Shown: positions 43,675 to 52,670, numbered from the stretch's first letter. The stretch is DNA of 64,000 bases from Syntrophomonas sp. (GCA_016841245.1 JAENZN010000005.1:1-64000); one strand, 5' to 3'. Numbers and translations are program-made. The notes: generated from the letters alone by a model not told the origin.

Positions 43675-44421
43675 TTGAGTATATTTAATGATACGACTAT
43701 GACAATAGATGAAAAACAACGGCTTAAGGTTCTAAGTTTATTTGAAGAACAAGCCTACCAGGACGGTTACCAGTACATAGCGGGTCTGGATGAAGTGGGC
43801 CGGGGACCGATTGCCGGGCCGGTAGTAGCTGGAGCAGTTATACTGCCCCAGGGCTTCAGGCTGGCGGGAGTAAATGATTCAAAAAAACTGACTGCCAGGA
43901 AGAGAAGCAGTCTGGCTGGAAAAATAAAAAAACAGGCCCTGGCCTGGTCAGTAGTATCTATTTATCCACCCTATCTAGATCAGATAAATATTTTGAATGC
44001 TACCCGCCAGGCTATGACACTGGCGGTCAGCCATCTAAATATAGAACCGGATTATTTACTAATCGATGCATTGAAATTAGACGATGTAAATATTAAACAG
44101 AGGGCGATAATAAAGGGTGACAGCCTGAGCATTTCTATTGCCTGTGCCTCTATCATCGCCAAAGTAGACCGAGATGAATCAATGCGGGAATTTGACTCTA
44201 TTTTTCCAGGATACAACTTTTCCCAACATAAGGGCTATGCCACCCGGGAACATCTGGAGAAACTATTTGATCTGGGGCCCTGCATGATCCATCGGAAGAG
44301 TTTTGAACCGGTAAAATCTATGCTTTCAGGAGGGAATAATGAACAGCAGCAGCCAGGTCTCTTTAGCCAGGATGATATTGAATATTTCCACCCCGGCAGA
44401 TCAGGGGCTAAGTCTAAATAA
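43675..44421 (+). CDS. rnhB: Ribonuclease HII
   Basis: The RNase HII motifs YIAGLDEVGRGPIAGPVV (Asp-Glu), VNDSKKL, LLIDALKL and SIACASIIAKVDRD are present, so the Asp-Glu-Asp-Asp active site is complete. GGGAG lies seven bases before TTG 43675; a GTG two codons earlier is too close to it. Its last 83 bases overlap the start of ylqG. The C-terminal QQQPGLFSQDDIEYFHPG tail goes beyond the catalytic core. Confidence 0.94.
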   Translation: MSIFNDTTMTIDEKQRLKVLSLFEEQAYQDGYQYIAGLDEVGRGPIAGPVVAGAVILPQGFRLAGVNDSKKLTARKRSSLAGKIKKQALAWSVVSIYPPYLDQINILNATRQAMTLAVSHLNIEPDYLLIDALKLDDVNIKQRAIIKGDSLSISIACASIIAKVDRDESMREFDSIFPGYNFSQHKGYATREHLEKLFDLGPCMIHRKSFEPVKSMLSGGNNEQQQPGLFSQDDIEYFHPGRSGAKSK

Positions 44422-46027
44422 AGGCGAAATACTGCAGGGCTTGGTACAGACTGTCAAAGATGGAGGTCTCCTGACCCTGTTACTAAAAGGCAGAATGATC
44501 GAGGCCGTAACCCAGGTGCCGGTAAATACCGGAGAGGAACTTTTTCTCCAGGTGGATGGCTTTAGGGACGGCCGGGTATTTTTAAAAGTACTGAGCCCGG
44601 CTGAACTCCAGCAGACTCAGAGTGCCAACCTGGCTTCCAGTCTGCTGGACATGGGGATAACTCCTGGGAAAGATAATCTGTTGATGGCCCAGGTGCTCTT
44701 GGATAATAACCTGCCGGTAACCCCGGACAATCTAACCTCCCTGAGCCGGGCGGCAGTAATACTGGGCAGTATAAATGAGACCAACCTCCAGGCGGCAGCC
44801 TTTGCTTTAAGCCGGGGATTGAAAATGGACCAGCAGATCCTGCCGGCTGTTAAACAGCTGCTCGATCCTAATAGCAGCCTGGCCAGGATAGTAGAATCTT
44901 TGCTCAAAAACATTGATCTTCTTGAAGAGCAAGCTCCTCAGGGAAAACTGATCGCAGATACTGCTGAGGAAGCGGAAATGCTGGCCCGGCAGGTAGGAAA
45001 TAATAATGGTGATATGAATAAACCGGCTGTTTCAATGGGAGAACGTGAATCGATAAGCAGGTCCAACAAGATAGTCGTTCCCGAAGGACGCGAATCGGCG
45101 ACCAAGCCAAACAATATAGTTGTTTCCAGAGAAAATGAATTGTTGACTAGACCGAATATCATCGGCATTCCCAGCGGTAATCAGAATGATGAGCTAGAAG
45201 GGGTAAAGCAGCCTCCCGTACCCGTACTGGGAGAGTATGCTGTTTCCCAGGGATCGGCAGAGGAAGAAATAATTGCGAGTGCCAACAATAGAGCCCAGGC
45301 AGCTATTATGCCTGCAGAGCGAGAAAAAATTCCTTCCGATTTAATTAAGCAGCTGCCATTCTTAAAGGAATTGGTAGAACAGATTACCATTAAAATACAG
45401 GATGGAACCGGGGAAGCGGTACAAAAATTAAAGAATATACTTTCCACAGAAAAAGACATTTTAAGAGGGATCATGATCCTGGAAGAAATAGCTAAGAACG
45501 AACTGGAACCCCAGAAGAATTCATTGATAAATGAATTCTTGAATCGGCTGGAGAATCTGGATAAAGAATTAGCTGGACCCAAGATATTCAATTATGCCAG
45601 CAGAGGATTGGCTGACAATAACGTAAATTGTTATTATTTTTCTGTCCCGGTGCAGATAGACGACCAAACCCATCTGTGTGAGCTCCGCTTGAATAAAGAA
45701 CCCGGTAAAAAAAGCCTGAACGACCTGGAGAATATCAAGCTGGTGGTGGCTCTGGAAACCGAACAGATGGGCAGGGTGTTATTCCATATCAACTGGCACC
45801 GTCTGGGAAGTATCGAACTGCAGGGGGTAGTTGAAAAAACGGGAGTAAAAAAACACCTGGAAGAAAACCTGGGCGTTCTCGTCAGCAGTCTTGAGGGTCT
45901 GGGATATATAATAAATAATCAGGGCATCAAAGTGGCTGAAAACTCCGGGGAAACTGAAAGCCTCAAAACGGGTTTGTTTAATAATACTGAAAAGATCAAG
46001 ACATTTTCTATAGATATAACTATATAG
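44339..46027 (+). CDS. ylqG: YlqG-like, FliK-related protein
   Basis: The product is 562 residues. Position between rnhB and ylqH matches Bacillus ylqG. The N-terminal half (GEILQGLVQTVKDGGLLTLLLKG) and C-terminal half (MGRVLFHINWHRLGSIELQG) recall hook-length-control FliK, with a low-complexity linker at about 210-320. Its function is unknown and no flagellar genes are nearby. AGGAGGG precedes the ATG and the start overlaps the rnhB 3' end by 83 bases. Confidence 0.75.
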   Translation: MNSSSQVSLARMILNISTPADQGLSLNKGEILQGLVQTVKDGGLLTLLLKGRMIEAVTQVPVNTGEELFLQVDGFRDGRVFLKVLSPAELQQTQSANLASSLLDMGITPGKDNLLMAQVLLDNNLPVTPDNLTSLSRAAVILGSINETNLQAAAFALSRGLKMDQQILPAVKQLLDPNSSLARIVESLLKNIDLLEEQAPQGKLIADTAEEAEMLARQVGNNNGDMNKPAVSMGERESISRSNKIVVPEGRESATKPNNIVVSRENELLTRPNIIGIPSGNQNDELEGVKQPPVPVLGEYAVSQGSAEEEIIASANNRAQAAIMPAEREKIPSDLIKQLPFLKELVEQITIKIQDGTGEAVQKLKNILSTEKDILRGIMILEEIAKNELEPQKNSLINEFLNRLENLDKELAGPKIFNYASRGLADNNVNCYYFSVPVQIDDQTHLCELRLNKEPGKKSLNDLENIKLVVALETEQMGRVLFHINWHRLGSIELQGVVEKTGVKKHLEENLGVLVSSLEGLGYIINNQGIKVAENSGETESLKTGLFNNTEKIKTFSIDITI

Positions 46028-46040
46028 AGGTGAAACGCTT

Positions 46041-46307
46041 ATGGAAGAAAAAAAACAGGAGAAAGCGGTAGCACTTCGCTATGACCGGGATAGAGACCTG
46101 GTCCCGGTAGTAGCAGCCAAGGGAAGAGGTTTAATCGCGGAGCGGATAAAAACTATAGCTGAAGAGAATGGTATTCCGCTGCAGGAAGATCATGCCCTGG
46201 CAGAATACCTGATGTCGTTGGATCTCTATGAAGAGATTCCACCGGAATTATACCAGGTTGTTGCTGAGATACTGGCTTTTATTTACAGTATGGATAAAAA
46301 ATATTAA
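46041..46307 (+). CDS. ylqH: YlqH, FlhB C-terminal-domain-like protein
   Basis: The 88-residue protein corresponds to the cytoplasmic domain of FlhB/EscU secretion proteins (AVALRYDRDRDLVPVVAAKG, AERIKTIAEENGIPLQED). The NPTH autocleavage motif is absent. It is known as YlqH in Bacillus, where it also follows ylqG. FlhB-like and FliK-like products together suggest a remnant or reused export switch. Confidence 0.88.
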   Translation: MEEKKQEKAVALRYDRDRDLVPVVAAKGRGLIAERIKTIAEENGIPLQEDHALAEYLMSLDLYEEIPPELYQVVAEILAFIYSMDKKY

Positions 46308-46319
46308 CTGGGGTACTTT

Positions 46320-46670
46320 ATGAAAAAAGAACTGGGTAAACATGGAGAGGAACGGGCTGCCCGTTACCTGCAAAATAAAGGGTATAAAATAATTACCAGA
46401 AATTACTATACCCGCTATGGTGAGCTGGATATAGTGTGTAAAAAGAAGCAGGAAATCATATTCGTGGAAGTAAAGACCAGAAAAAGCGTCAGCTATGGAA
46501 CCCCTGAAGAAGCTGTCACCTATAAGAAAATGCAAAAAATAAAAAAAGCTGCTATGATTTACCTGAATGAAGGGCAGCAGGCATTTCGGGGAATTCGTTT
46601 TGATGTGATTACTATTTTTATTGATGATATGAGTAAGGAGATAATCAACCATATCGAGAATGCGTTTTAA
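46320..46670 (+). CDS. yraN: YraN-family endonuclease-like protein
   Basis: The 116-residue UPF0102 protein has GKHGEERAARYLQNKGYKII, YGELDIVCKK and IIFVEVKTRKS, the Holliday-junction-resolvase-like fold with GELD...EVK active-site residues. It follows ylqH by 12 bases, as is common in Clostridia. Confidence 0.95.
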   Translation: MKKELGKHGEERAARYLQNKGYKIITRNYYTRYGELDIVCKKKQEIIFVEVKTRKSVSYGTPEEAVTYKKMQKIKKAAMIYLNEGQQAFRGIRFDVITIFIDDMSKEIINHIENAF

Positions 46671-46844
46671 AAGTGAGTATAATAGAAAAACGGCTGCGCA
46701 TAGGAGCACATCTATTTCTCAACCGGGGACTGGACAAAACCGCAGATGAAAACCCTGATAAAGAATCAGGAAGTATGATCTGCTGCTATAAAAACAATAT
46801 GGAATGGATGATGGTAATAGATACACATAAAGGGGGCGTGCCTG

Positions 46845-47009
46845 ATGATGAATTTTGGACCCTGGGAAATAGTATTTGTCCTGTTGCTTATTGGCCTTTT
46901 AGTCTTACCTTTAATGGTGGTGTTAAAGATGATTTCAATGGAAAAAAGGATGACTATTATTGAAGAACATTTAAAAGGGCCAGACCAGGACGAAGATGAG
47001 CTCTTTTGA
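46845..47009 (+). CDS. Small single-pass membrane protein
   Basis: The 54-residue product opens MMNFGPWEIVFVLLLIGLLV, has one membrane helix (about 8-27) and a charged tail ending in acidic residues (GPDQDEDELF). AGGGGGCG lies upstream of the paired ATG codons (46845/46848). The hydrophobic-then-charged pattern is more protein-like than the overlapping 96-codon frame 46673-46963, which I reject. No family recognised. Confidence 0.6.
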   Translation: MMNFGPWEIVFVLLLIGLLVLPLMVVLKMISMEKRMTIIEEHLKGPDQDEDELF

Positions 47010-47119
47010 ACCTGGCAAGAATAGTCAAAATATTATTGAGATTCTGCCAAAATTCGGAATTAAACGATTTAAATACCTGGTTTGACCGGGAGGAATATCG
47101 CCAGATAGTAGAGAATTGA
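47006..47119 (+). CDS. Possible 37-residue peptide gene
   Basis: TTG 47006 overlaps the preceding stop (TTGA). The frame encodes MNLARIVKILLRFCQNSEL and then NDLNTWFDREEYRQIVEN, a plausible amphipathic protein sequence. Support is composition and coupling only, with a weak ribosome binding site. It ends 16 bases before the riboswitch. Confidence 0.35.
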   Translation: MNLARIVKILLRFCQNSELNDLNTWFDREEYRQIVEN

Positions 47120-47134
47120 TATTTCAACAAAATT

Positions 47135-47290
47135 ATATTATCTCCGAGCTTTTTTGCCTACGGTGCAGCTAGGGTGAAAAAACCGATGGGTATACCTGGA
47201 AACAGGCCTGCCTCCCATTTGGAAAGGAGAAAGACGCGATCATCAGTGTGCCTGGGATGGGAGTTTTTTGCCTGCCCGGGTTTTTTGTTA
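47135..47290 (+). promoter_or_regulatory. Moco/Tuco-type riboswitch 1 with terminator platform
   Basis: P1 TCTCC/GGAGA (47141-47145/47226-47230) encloses GAGC, a CCTG-GAAA-CAGG tetraloop hairpin, GCCTCCC and GGAAA. CTCCCAT (47212-47218) in the aptamer can instead pair with ATGGGAG (47257-47263), followed by TTTTTT, giving an alternative terminator. A second stem, CCTGGG/CCCGGG, with TTTTTT follows. Known Moco RNAs, such as the E. coli moaA leader, share GCCTCCC...GGAAAGG. It precedes a FecCD-type importer operon. Confidence 0.8.
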
Positions 47291-47317
47291 ATTGACTAAT
47301 ATCAAGGAGGGAATTTG

Positions 47318-48076
47318 GTGACAGGGAAAATTTTTAGAAGCAGGAACTGGCCTATTATTGTTGCGCTAATGCTGGTAGTATTTCTGGCTGCTCCACTTGT
47401 GGCAGCTGACGGAGACGGAAGCGGAGGAGGAGACGATCCTCTGGCTTTGGAGTCTTCGAGTATCCCGGATGGAACTGCCGGGGTTGACATTTCCACTGAT
47501 CAGATTACTTTAACCTTCAGTAAAAATGTTGTTAATATGACCGTAAAGGAGAATAATGCCGCCTGTTTCACGATTACTGCCGATGGTGCTGCAGTACCAT
47601 TTACAGTAGAAATGGCAGATGATCAGCTATATCGGGAGCTGAGGCGTGATATTGTGCTGCGCTTTGGCGCTGAGCTGAAGCCAGCTGCTACGTATACGGT
47701 AACGGTATCTTCTGACTTGATGTCTAAAAGCGGAGTATATTTAGGCAAGGAAGTTACGGTGAAGTTTACAACTGCCGGTAATATTATGACGGCTGCAGAT
47801 GATAAGCCTGCTGTCGATAGCGGTGGAAAAGCTGCTGGTGAAGAAGACCATAGTCAGATTACTCCCGATTTGGAGCAGGAGGCAGAAGTTATTACCGACC
47901 AAGAAGCATCAGATACTGAAGAAAGCGTAATTAGTACTGAAAGAGAAACAGCTGGCGAAACGAGTGAAGATGAAAATGCTTCAGAACCTGCTGGGGAAAA
48001 TAATATTCCGATAATACTGGGGATTGCTGCTGTGATTATTGTGGCGGCTTATGTGCTATTTAGAAAAAAAGCTTAA
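47318..48076 (+). CDS. Secreted, membrane-anchored Ig-like domain protein
   Basis: The product of about 252 residues starts at GTG 47318 (AAGGAGGG six bases upstream; TTG 47315 is in frame). It has a signal peptide ending near AAPLVAADG and a Gly/Asp-rich DGDGSGGGDD segment. One bacterial Ig-like (Big_5-type) domain follows (about 45-150; STDQITLTFSKNV, AATYTVTVSSDLMSKSG). Then come an acidic linker and a C-terminal helix with RKKA, so it sits on the outer face of the membrane. It is the first gene after the riboswitch. A role as metal-capture or transporter-accessory protein is inference from position. Confidence 0.78.
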   Translation: MTGKIFRSRNWPIIVALMLVVFLAAPLVAADGDGSGGGDDPLALESSSIPDGTAGVDISTDQITLTFSKNVVNMTVKENNAACFTITADGAAVPFTVEMADDQLYRELRRDIVLRFGAELKPAATYTVTVSSDLMSKSGVYLGKEVTVKFTTAGNIMTAADDKPAVDSGGKAAGEEDHSQITPDLEQEAEVITDQEASDTEESVISTERETAGETSEDENASEPAGENNIPIILGIAAVIIVAAYVLFRKKA

Positions 48077-48133
48077 AAATTGATAATCTAGAAGCTTTAT
48101 TATTGCAAGTACTATAAATGACCGGAGGACTTA

Positions 48134-49141
48134 GTGAATAAAAAAATAATCATCTTAATTGTATTTGCTGCTCCCCTGTTGGTAATCTTTTTATCTCTTT
48201 TCATAGGAAGATATCCGGTTTCCATAGCCAGGGTTTTGCAGGTACTCTGGTCAGGTATCACAGCTTCCACCTGGGGACAGCCTGATGTTTATAACACCTT
48301 AATCTGGCAGATAAGAATGCCGCGTGCGATTCTGGGTGCTATGGTGGGGGGATGCCTGGCCATAAGCGGTGCTGCTTTTCAGGGGTTATTCAGAAATCCT
48401 CTGGTGAGTTCAGGCATATTAGGAGTAAGTGCAGGTGCTGGTTTTGGTGCTGCTCTGTCTATTCTGATTTTTCATTCGGTTACAGGAGCTACCTATGTTT
48501 TTGCGTTTGCATTCGGACTGCTGGCGGTATTTCTTAGTTATCTGATAAGTAAGATATACAATTCTTCGCCTACCATCATGTTGGTTCTGGGCGGAGTAAT
48601 TGTAGGATCCATATTTTCCGCTTTAATTTCCTTTGCTAAATATGCGGCTGATCCTTATGAAGAATTACCGGCCATAGTATTCTGGTTAATGGGAAGTCTG
48701 GCTTCTTCCAGCTATAAAGACATTCTGGTGGCAGGAATTCCCATGTTTATAGGTATAAGCGGTTTGGTGCTTATACGTTGGAGAATAAACGTGCTTTCCA
48801 TGGGGGATCGGGAAGCCCATGCTCTGGGTATCAATTTGGTGGTGGACAAAGGGCTGGTTATCGTATGCTCCACGCTGGCTGCTGCAGGAGCTGTTTGTGT
48901 CAGCGGGGTGATCGGTTGGGTGGGCCTGGTTATTCCTCATATTGCTCGAATGATAGTAGGTAATGACAACCGGGTTTTGATTCCCGCCAGCCTATCCCTG
49001 GGAGCATGTTTCCTGGTTCTGGTAGATGATGTGGGACGGATTATTACCGGAGCTGAGATGCCGCTGGGGATACTAACTTCACTGGTAGGAGCACCTTTCT
49101 TTATATGGCTGCTGAAAAAAACTAAAGCAGGTGGATGGTGA
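48134..49141 (+). CDS. FecCD-type ABC permease (MolB-like)
   Basis: The 335-residue protein of the FecCD/BtuC family has about ten helices, QIRMPRAILGAMVGGCLAISG, FRNPLVSSGILGVSAGAGFG and the ATPase-contact region GWVGLVIPHIARMIVG. This family takes up siderophores, B12 and haem, and in MolBCA molybdate/tungstate. The Moco-type leader upstream favours the last. GGAGGACTTA precedes the GTG start. Confidence 0.92.
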   Translation: MNKKIIILIVFAAPLLVIFLSLFIGRYPVSIARVLQVLWSGITASTWGQPDVYNTLIWQIRMPRAILGAMVGGCLAISGAAFQGLFRNPLVSSGILGVSAGAGFGAALSILIFHSVTGATYVFAFAFGLLAVFLSYLISKIYNSSPTIMLVLGGVIVGSIFSALISFAKYAADPYEELPAIVFWLMGSLASSSYKDILVAGIPMFIGISGLVLIRWRINVLSMGDREAHALGINLVVDKGLVIVCSTLAAAGAVCVSGVIGWVGLVIPHIARMIVGNDNRVLIPASLSLGACFLVLVDDVGRIITGAEMPLGILTSLVGAPFFIWLLKKTKAGGW

Positions 49142-49145
49142 TAGT

Positions 49146-49952
49146 ATGGCATTGGTAGAAGTGATAGACGGAGTATTTGCCTATAATAAAAACCGGATTT
49201 TCACCAACATCAACCTGTCAGTTGAGAAAGGCGAGATATTATGTTTGCTGGGACCCAATGGGTGTGGCAAGACTACTTTGATTGACTGCATCCTGGGCAT
49301 GCATATGCTGAATGATGGAAAAATCTTAATCAATGGCCTGGATGCTAAAAAATTTCATCCCGGTGAGCTGGCCAAATATGTAGCTTATGTACCACAGAAC
49401 CATGAGCGTACTTTCCCTTACAAGGTTTTAGATATTGTACAGATGGGACGTGCGGCATATACTGGCAGGTTTTCTTCACCCAGTCAGCAGGACCAGGATA
49501 TAGCTGCAGAAGCCCTGGCTATGGTGGGACTAATAAAGCTGAAAGACCGCCCTTATACACAGCTGAGCGGTGGTGAGGGTCAATTGGTGATGCTGGCCAG
49601 GGCCCTGGCCCAGCAGACTCCAGTGATTATAATGGATGAACCTACTGCTCATCTTGATTTTAAACATGAGATGCTGGTTCTGGAAATGATTCTGGATCTG
49701 GTTAGAAACCGGGAATTAACGGTTATAATGGCTACGCATTTTCCTAATCATGCTTTCTGGTTTGAGAATAATGCTTTGAAAACCCGGGTGGCTCTAATGC
49801 ATGAAGAGCATTTTGTGGAGGTCGGGCCGCCTATGGATGTGATTTGTGAAAAAAACATGAGATTACTTTATAACATTGACACCAGGCTGCTTTCGTTCCG
49901 GGTAAATGAGTTAGGTGAAATGCATCAGATTGTACCGGTTAAAACTTTATGA
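49146..49952 (+). CDS. ABC transporter ATPase of the FecCD-type importer (MolC-like)
   Basis: The 268-residue ATPase from ATG 49146 has Walker A GPNGCGKTT, signature LSGGEGQ and Walker B VIIMDEPTAHLD. The signature has Glu-Gly where LSGGQ is usual. PQNHERTFPYKVLDIVQMGR is typical of FecE-type ATPases. It starts four bases after the permease stop. Confidence 0.93.
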   Translation: MALVEVIDGVFAYNKNRIFTNINLSVEKGEILCLLGPNGCGKTTLIDCILGMHMLNDGKILINGLDAKKFHPGELAKYVAYVPQNHERTFPYKVLDIVQMGRAAYTGRFSSPSQQDQDIAAEALAMVGLIKLKDRPYTQLSGGEGQLVMLARALAQQTPVIIMDEPTAHLDFKHEMLVLEMILDLVRNRELTVIMATHFPNHAFWFENNALKTRVALMHEEHFVEVGPPMDVICEKNMRLLYNIDTRLLSFRVNELGEMHQIVPVKTL

Positions 49953-49974
49953 TCTAAACAGGAAGAGGGAGGAT

Positions 49975-51105
49975 ATGATGTTAAGATTTATAGCAAAAAC
50001 AAGATTAATAAGCATAATAACGGTTATTATTCTGATCAGTGTTTTGTTTATCACTGGATGTGCACCATCAGGTGGTCAGGATCAAGCCGAAGAAGAAAAA
50101 ACGGGACAGCAGGTTAGGGTGGTCAGAGATTATCTGGATAGGGAGGTTGAGGTGCCCCTACAAGTAAAAAGGATAGCTACCCTATACGCATATACAGGAC
50201 ACGCAGCGGCTATGCTGGGACGGGGACAGGATATAGTGGCTATAAACAATGGATTGAGCCGGGATGTGCTTTTAAATATGGTATGCCCCGGGATAGGCGA
50301 TAACCCCATACCTTTTGTCCACGACTCAATCAATATCGAAGAACTGCTAAAAGCGGAGCCGGATCTGGTATTTATTAAAGGTGAAGTGGGTGGCAATGCT
50401 GCCGAAGTGGAAAAACTAAACAAGTTTAATATACCCTATGTAGTTATTGATTTTAACAATATTGAAGAGCAGATGAGATCAATAGAAATAATGGGTGAGG
50501 CATTAGGGTGTCAGGAACAAGCCCGCAAGTATAACCAGTATTACCAGGAATGTATCGATCGGGTGCAAACAGTGGTTGGAAATATACCTGAAGAGCAGCG
50601 GGTAAGGTTGTTCCACTCGGTGAATGAAGCCAGCCGAACAGATGCGGCCGGCACCCTTCCGGCAGATTGGCTGGAGAAGGTAGGGGTAATAAATGTATCG
50701 GTAGATCAAGACTTGAAATTAGTAGAAGGGAAATATTTCGCCAGCCTGGAACAGATACTGCTCTGGGATCCAGAGGTAATAATTGCCAACGAAGCCGGGG
50801 TTGCAGATTATATACTCACCAACCCGCAGTGGGCACCCCTTAAAGCAGTCCAAAACCAGAAGGTTTACCAGATGCCTATCGGTATTTCCCGCTGGGGCCA
50901 TCCAGGGGGGCTGGAAACTCCACTGGGAATCCTATGGACGGCTAAAACAGTTTACCCGGAATATTTTTCGGATCTGGATATAGAGGCAGAAGCGAAAGCA
51001 TTTTACCAGGAATTTTTTAATTACGAGGTTTCAGATGAATTAATGGAGCAGATTCTAGCAGGTGCTGATATGCGACAGGCTAAAAATGAGAGACCTCAAG
51101 AGTAA
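49975..51105 (+). CDS. Periplasmic-binding-type lipoprotein (MolA-like)
   Basis: The product has 376 residues from ATG 49975 (GAGGGAGGA upstream) with signal peptide and lipobox FITGC. The class III binding-protein fold (REVEVPLQVKRIATLY, EELLKAEPDLVFIKGE) carries PIGISRWGHPGGLETPLGIL near the C terminus. It would deliver substrate to the FecCD-type permease. The riboswitch context suggests molybdate or tungstate. Siderophore or corrinoid binding is the alternative. Confidence 0.9.
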   Translation: MMLRFIAKTRLISIITVIILISVLFITGCAPSGGQDQAEEEKTGQQVRVVRDYLDREVEVPLQVKRIATLYAYTGHAAAMLGRGQDIVAINNGLSRDVLLNMVCPGIGDNPIPFVHDSINIEELLKAEPDLVFIKGEVGGNAAEVEKLNKFNIPYVVIDFNNIEEQMRSIEIMGEALGCQEQARKYNQYYQECIDRVQTVVGNIPEEQRVRLFHSVNEASRTDAAGTLPADWLEKVGVINVSVDQDLKLVEGKYFASLEQILLWDPEVIIANEAGVADYILTNPQWAPLKAVQNQKVYQMPIGISRWGHPGGLETPLGILWTAKTVYPEYFSDLDIEAEAKAFYQEFFNYEVSDELMEQILAGADMRQAKNERPQE

Positions 51106-51115
51106 TCGATTTATT

Positions 51116-52105
51116 TTAATTGGCCTGTTCCAGTTGATCCAGGTACTCCCTGGAACCTATCAAAACCAGGGTATCTCCTTCATGGATAATGGTATTGCCG
51201 CGAACATTAATCATAAAATCAGAATCTCGAATGATGGCAATAATGGTCATCTTATCCTGGTTGCCCAGCAGGGTTACAATGTCTTTGCCGATCAGGGATG
51301 ATCCCGGAATCACGTAAAATTCTTCAATGTTTATATGTTCATTTTTTGAGGTGTAGAGTGTATCAATAAGACCAATCGTGAGGGGTTTAACCATAGCCAT
51401 GGCCATTTGTGAACCGGCTATCAGGGTAGGGGCAATTACCTTGTCAGCACCTGCCCGGCGCAGTTTTTTCATGGTTTCAGGGTTTTCTGCTCTGGATACG
51501 ATTTTTATTTCAGGGTTTACGGAACGGGCGGTCAGGGTGATAAATAAATTATAGGCATCATCCGGTAAGGCGCATATAATTCCTGCTGCCTGCTCTATAC
51601 CGAGCTCGGAAAGAACCTCATCCTGATTAGGATCACCCACTATGGCTGGATGGCCTTTTTCCCGGATTTTTTCTACTACTTCAGGATCAAGATCCACCAG
51701 TATATAAGGTGCTTTTTCGTCTTTCAAAACATTGGCCACGTTACTGCCTACCCTGCCTGCTCCACAGATGATAATGTGGTCTTTAAGGTTTTTAATATAC
51801 TTATCCTTTTTATTTTTATCCATAATTGTACTAATCTGCCTTTCCAATAATGTATTAGTTATTGCTCCCAGAGCATACGCAACGACTCCCACTCCAATCA
51901 GGAGTACGATAAGCAGAAATAATCTTCCGGCTGGAGTGATAGGGATCAGGTCGCCATAACCGGTAGTGGTAAGACTTACCACGATAACCCATAAGGCATC
52001 AAATACCGGCCAGCTTTCCAGATAGGCCAGACCCAAGGTTCCCGCTACAGTAACTCCTATAAGTGATAATATGGCACTTAATAATCTTAGTTTGGCTTCT
52101 GACAA
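51116..52105 (-). CDS. Potassium channel with RCK (TrkA-N/TrkA-C) domain
   Basis: The protein has two membrane helices around the selectivity filter TTTGYGD, then an RCK Rossmann domain (HIIICGAGRVGSNVANVL) and a TrkA-C domain at the end (GNTIIHEGDTLVLIGS). This is the MthK-type ligand-gated K+ channel layout. TTG 52105 is preferred, five bases after GGGGAG; GTG 52123 has no ribosome binding site. It converges with the importer operon and has no obvious link to metal uptake. Confidence 0.92.
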   Translation of the reverse strand: MSEAKLRLLSAILSLIGVTVAGTLGLAYLESWPVFDALWVIVVSLTTTGYGDLIPITPAGRLFLLIVLLIGVGVVAYALGAITNTLLERQISTIMDKNKKDKYIKNLKDHIIICGAGRVGSNVANVLKDEKAPYILVDLDPEVVEKIREKGHPAIVGDPNQDEVLSELGIEQAAGIICALPDDAYNLFITLTARSVNPEIKIVSRAENPETMKKLRRAGADKVIAPTLIAGSQMAMAMVKPLTIGLIDTLYTSKNEHINIEEFYVIPGSSLIGKDIVTLLGNQDKMTIIAIIRDSDFMINVRGNTIIHEGDTLVLIGSREYLDQLEQAN

Positions 52106-52123
52106 ATTAACTCCCCAATTCAC

Positions 52124-52439
52124 AAGAGTCCCTGATGAAGGTTATCTAGTAGTAATCCAGTCAACTTTTACATTAGCAATGCTGCAGTATAATAGTTTCC
52201 CGGGGGTGTGTTTCTTTACATCACTCAGTTCTGTTTATTGTGAATATATAAATTGTACAAGAAAAAAGGAAGATTGCGCAAGGGATGATATGTTGCAGAC
52301 CATATTATTCAATTGTTCTTAAACAGCAGTACGTATATTCAGGGTGTTAAGTCGTTTATCGAAAAAAGATGTGTCTTTCTGAAGGAATACTATAATATTT
52401 CACGAATAATAGCAATAAGTTTAAAAAATAAATAATGAG
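52124..52439. other. Intergenic region before riboswitch 2
   Basis: This AT-rich stretch of about 300 bases holds the upstream regions of the leftward channel gene and the rightward wtp operon. No gene is visible. I could not assign promoters with confidence. Confidence 0.4.
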
Positions 52440-52670
52440 ATGTTCTTCGAGCTGAAAGGTCTAACGGCACCAAGCCTATGATTGACAGCCGATGGGCTGG
52501 AATAGAAATATACTGGCCTCCCGTGTTTTGGAAAGAAGAGCTATTGGTTGATAATATAGTTATTTAGATACGGTGTATATTATATTTTATTAACAACTAT
52601 ATTTATCAAAGATCAATATTTAAATTAAAGTTCGGCCAGCACGGGATAATCCACATGCTGGCTATTTATG
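52440..52670 (+). promoter_or_regulatory. Moco/Tuco-type riboswitch 2 with expression platform
   Basis: P1 GTTCTTC/GAAGAGC (52442-52448/52535-52541, one G·U) encloses GAGC, an ATA-GAAA-TAT hairpin, GCCTCCCGTG and TTTTGGAAA. The same order of elements occurs in riboswitch 1, with different but still complementary P1 bases. Downstream GCCAGCA/TGCTGGC (52635-52641/52656-52662) forms a hairpin followed by TATTTATG, and its CACGGG could pair with CCCGTG of the aptamer. It precedes wtpABC. Confidence 0.8.

Noticed and set aside
46673-46963. 96-codon open frame after yraN
   Set aside because: It has no ribosome binding site and its second half overlaps, in another frame, the more convincing small membrane protein at 46845-47009.
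47135-47290. Cobalamin riboswitch upstream of a FecCD-type importer
   Set aside because: The B12-box sequences are missing, while GAGC, GAAA tetraloop, GCCTCCC and GGAAA fit the Moco pattern and recur before wtp and mod operons.
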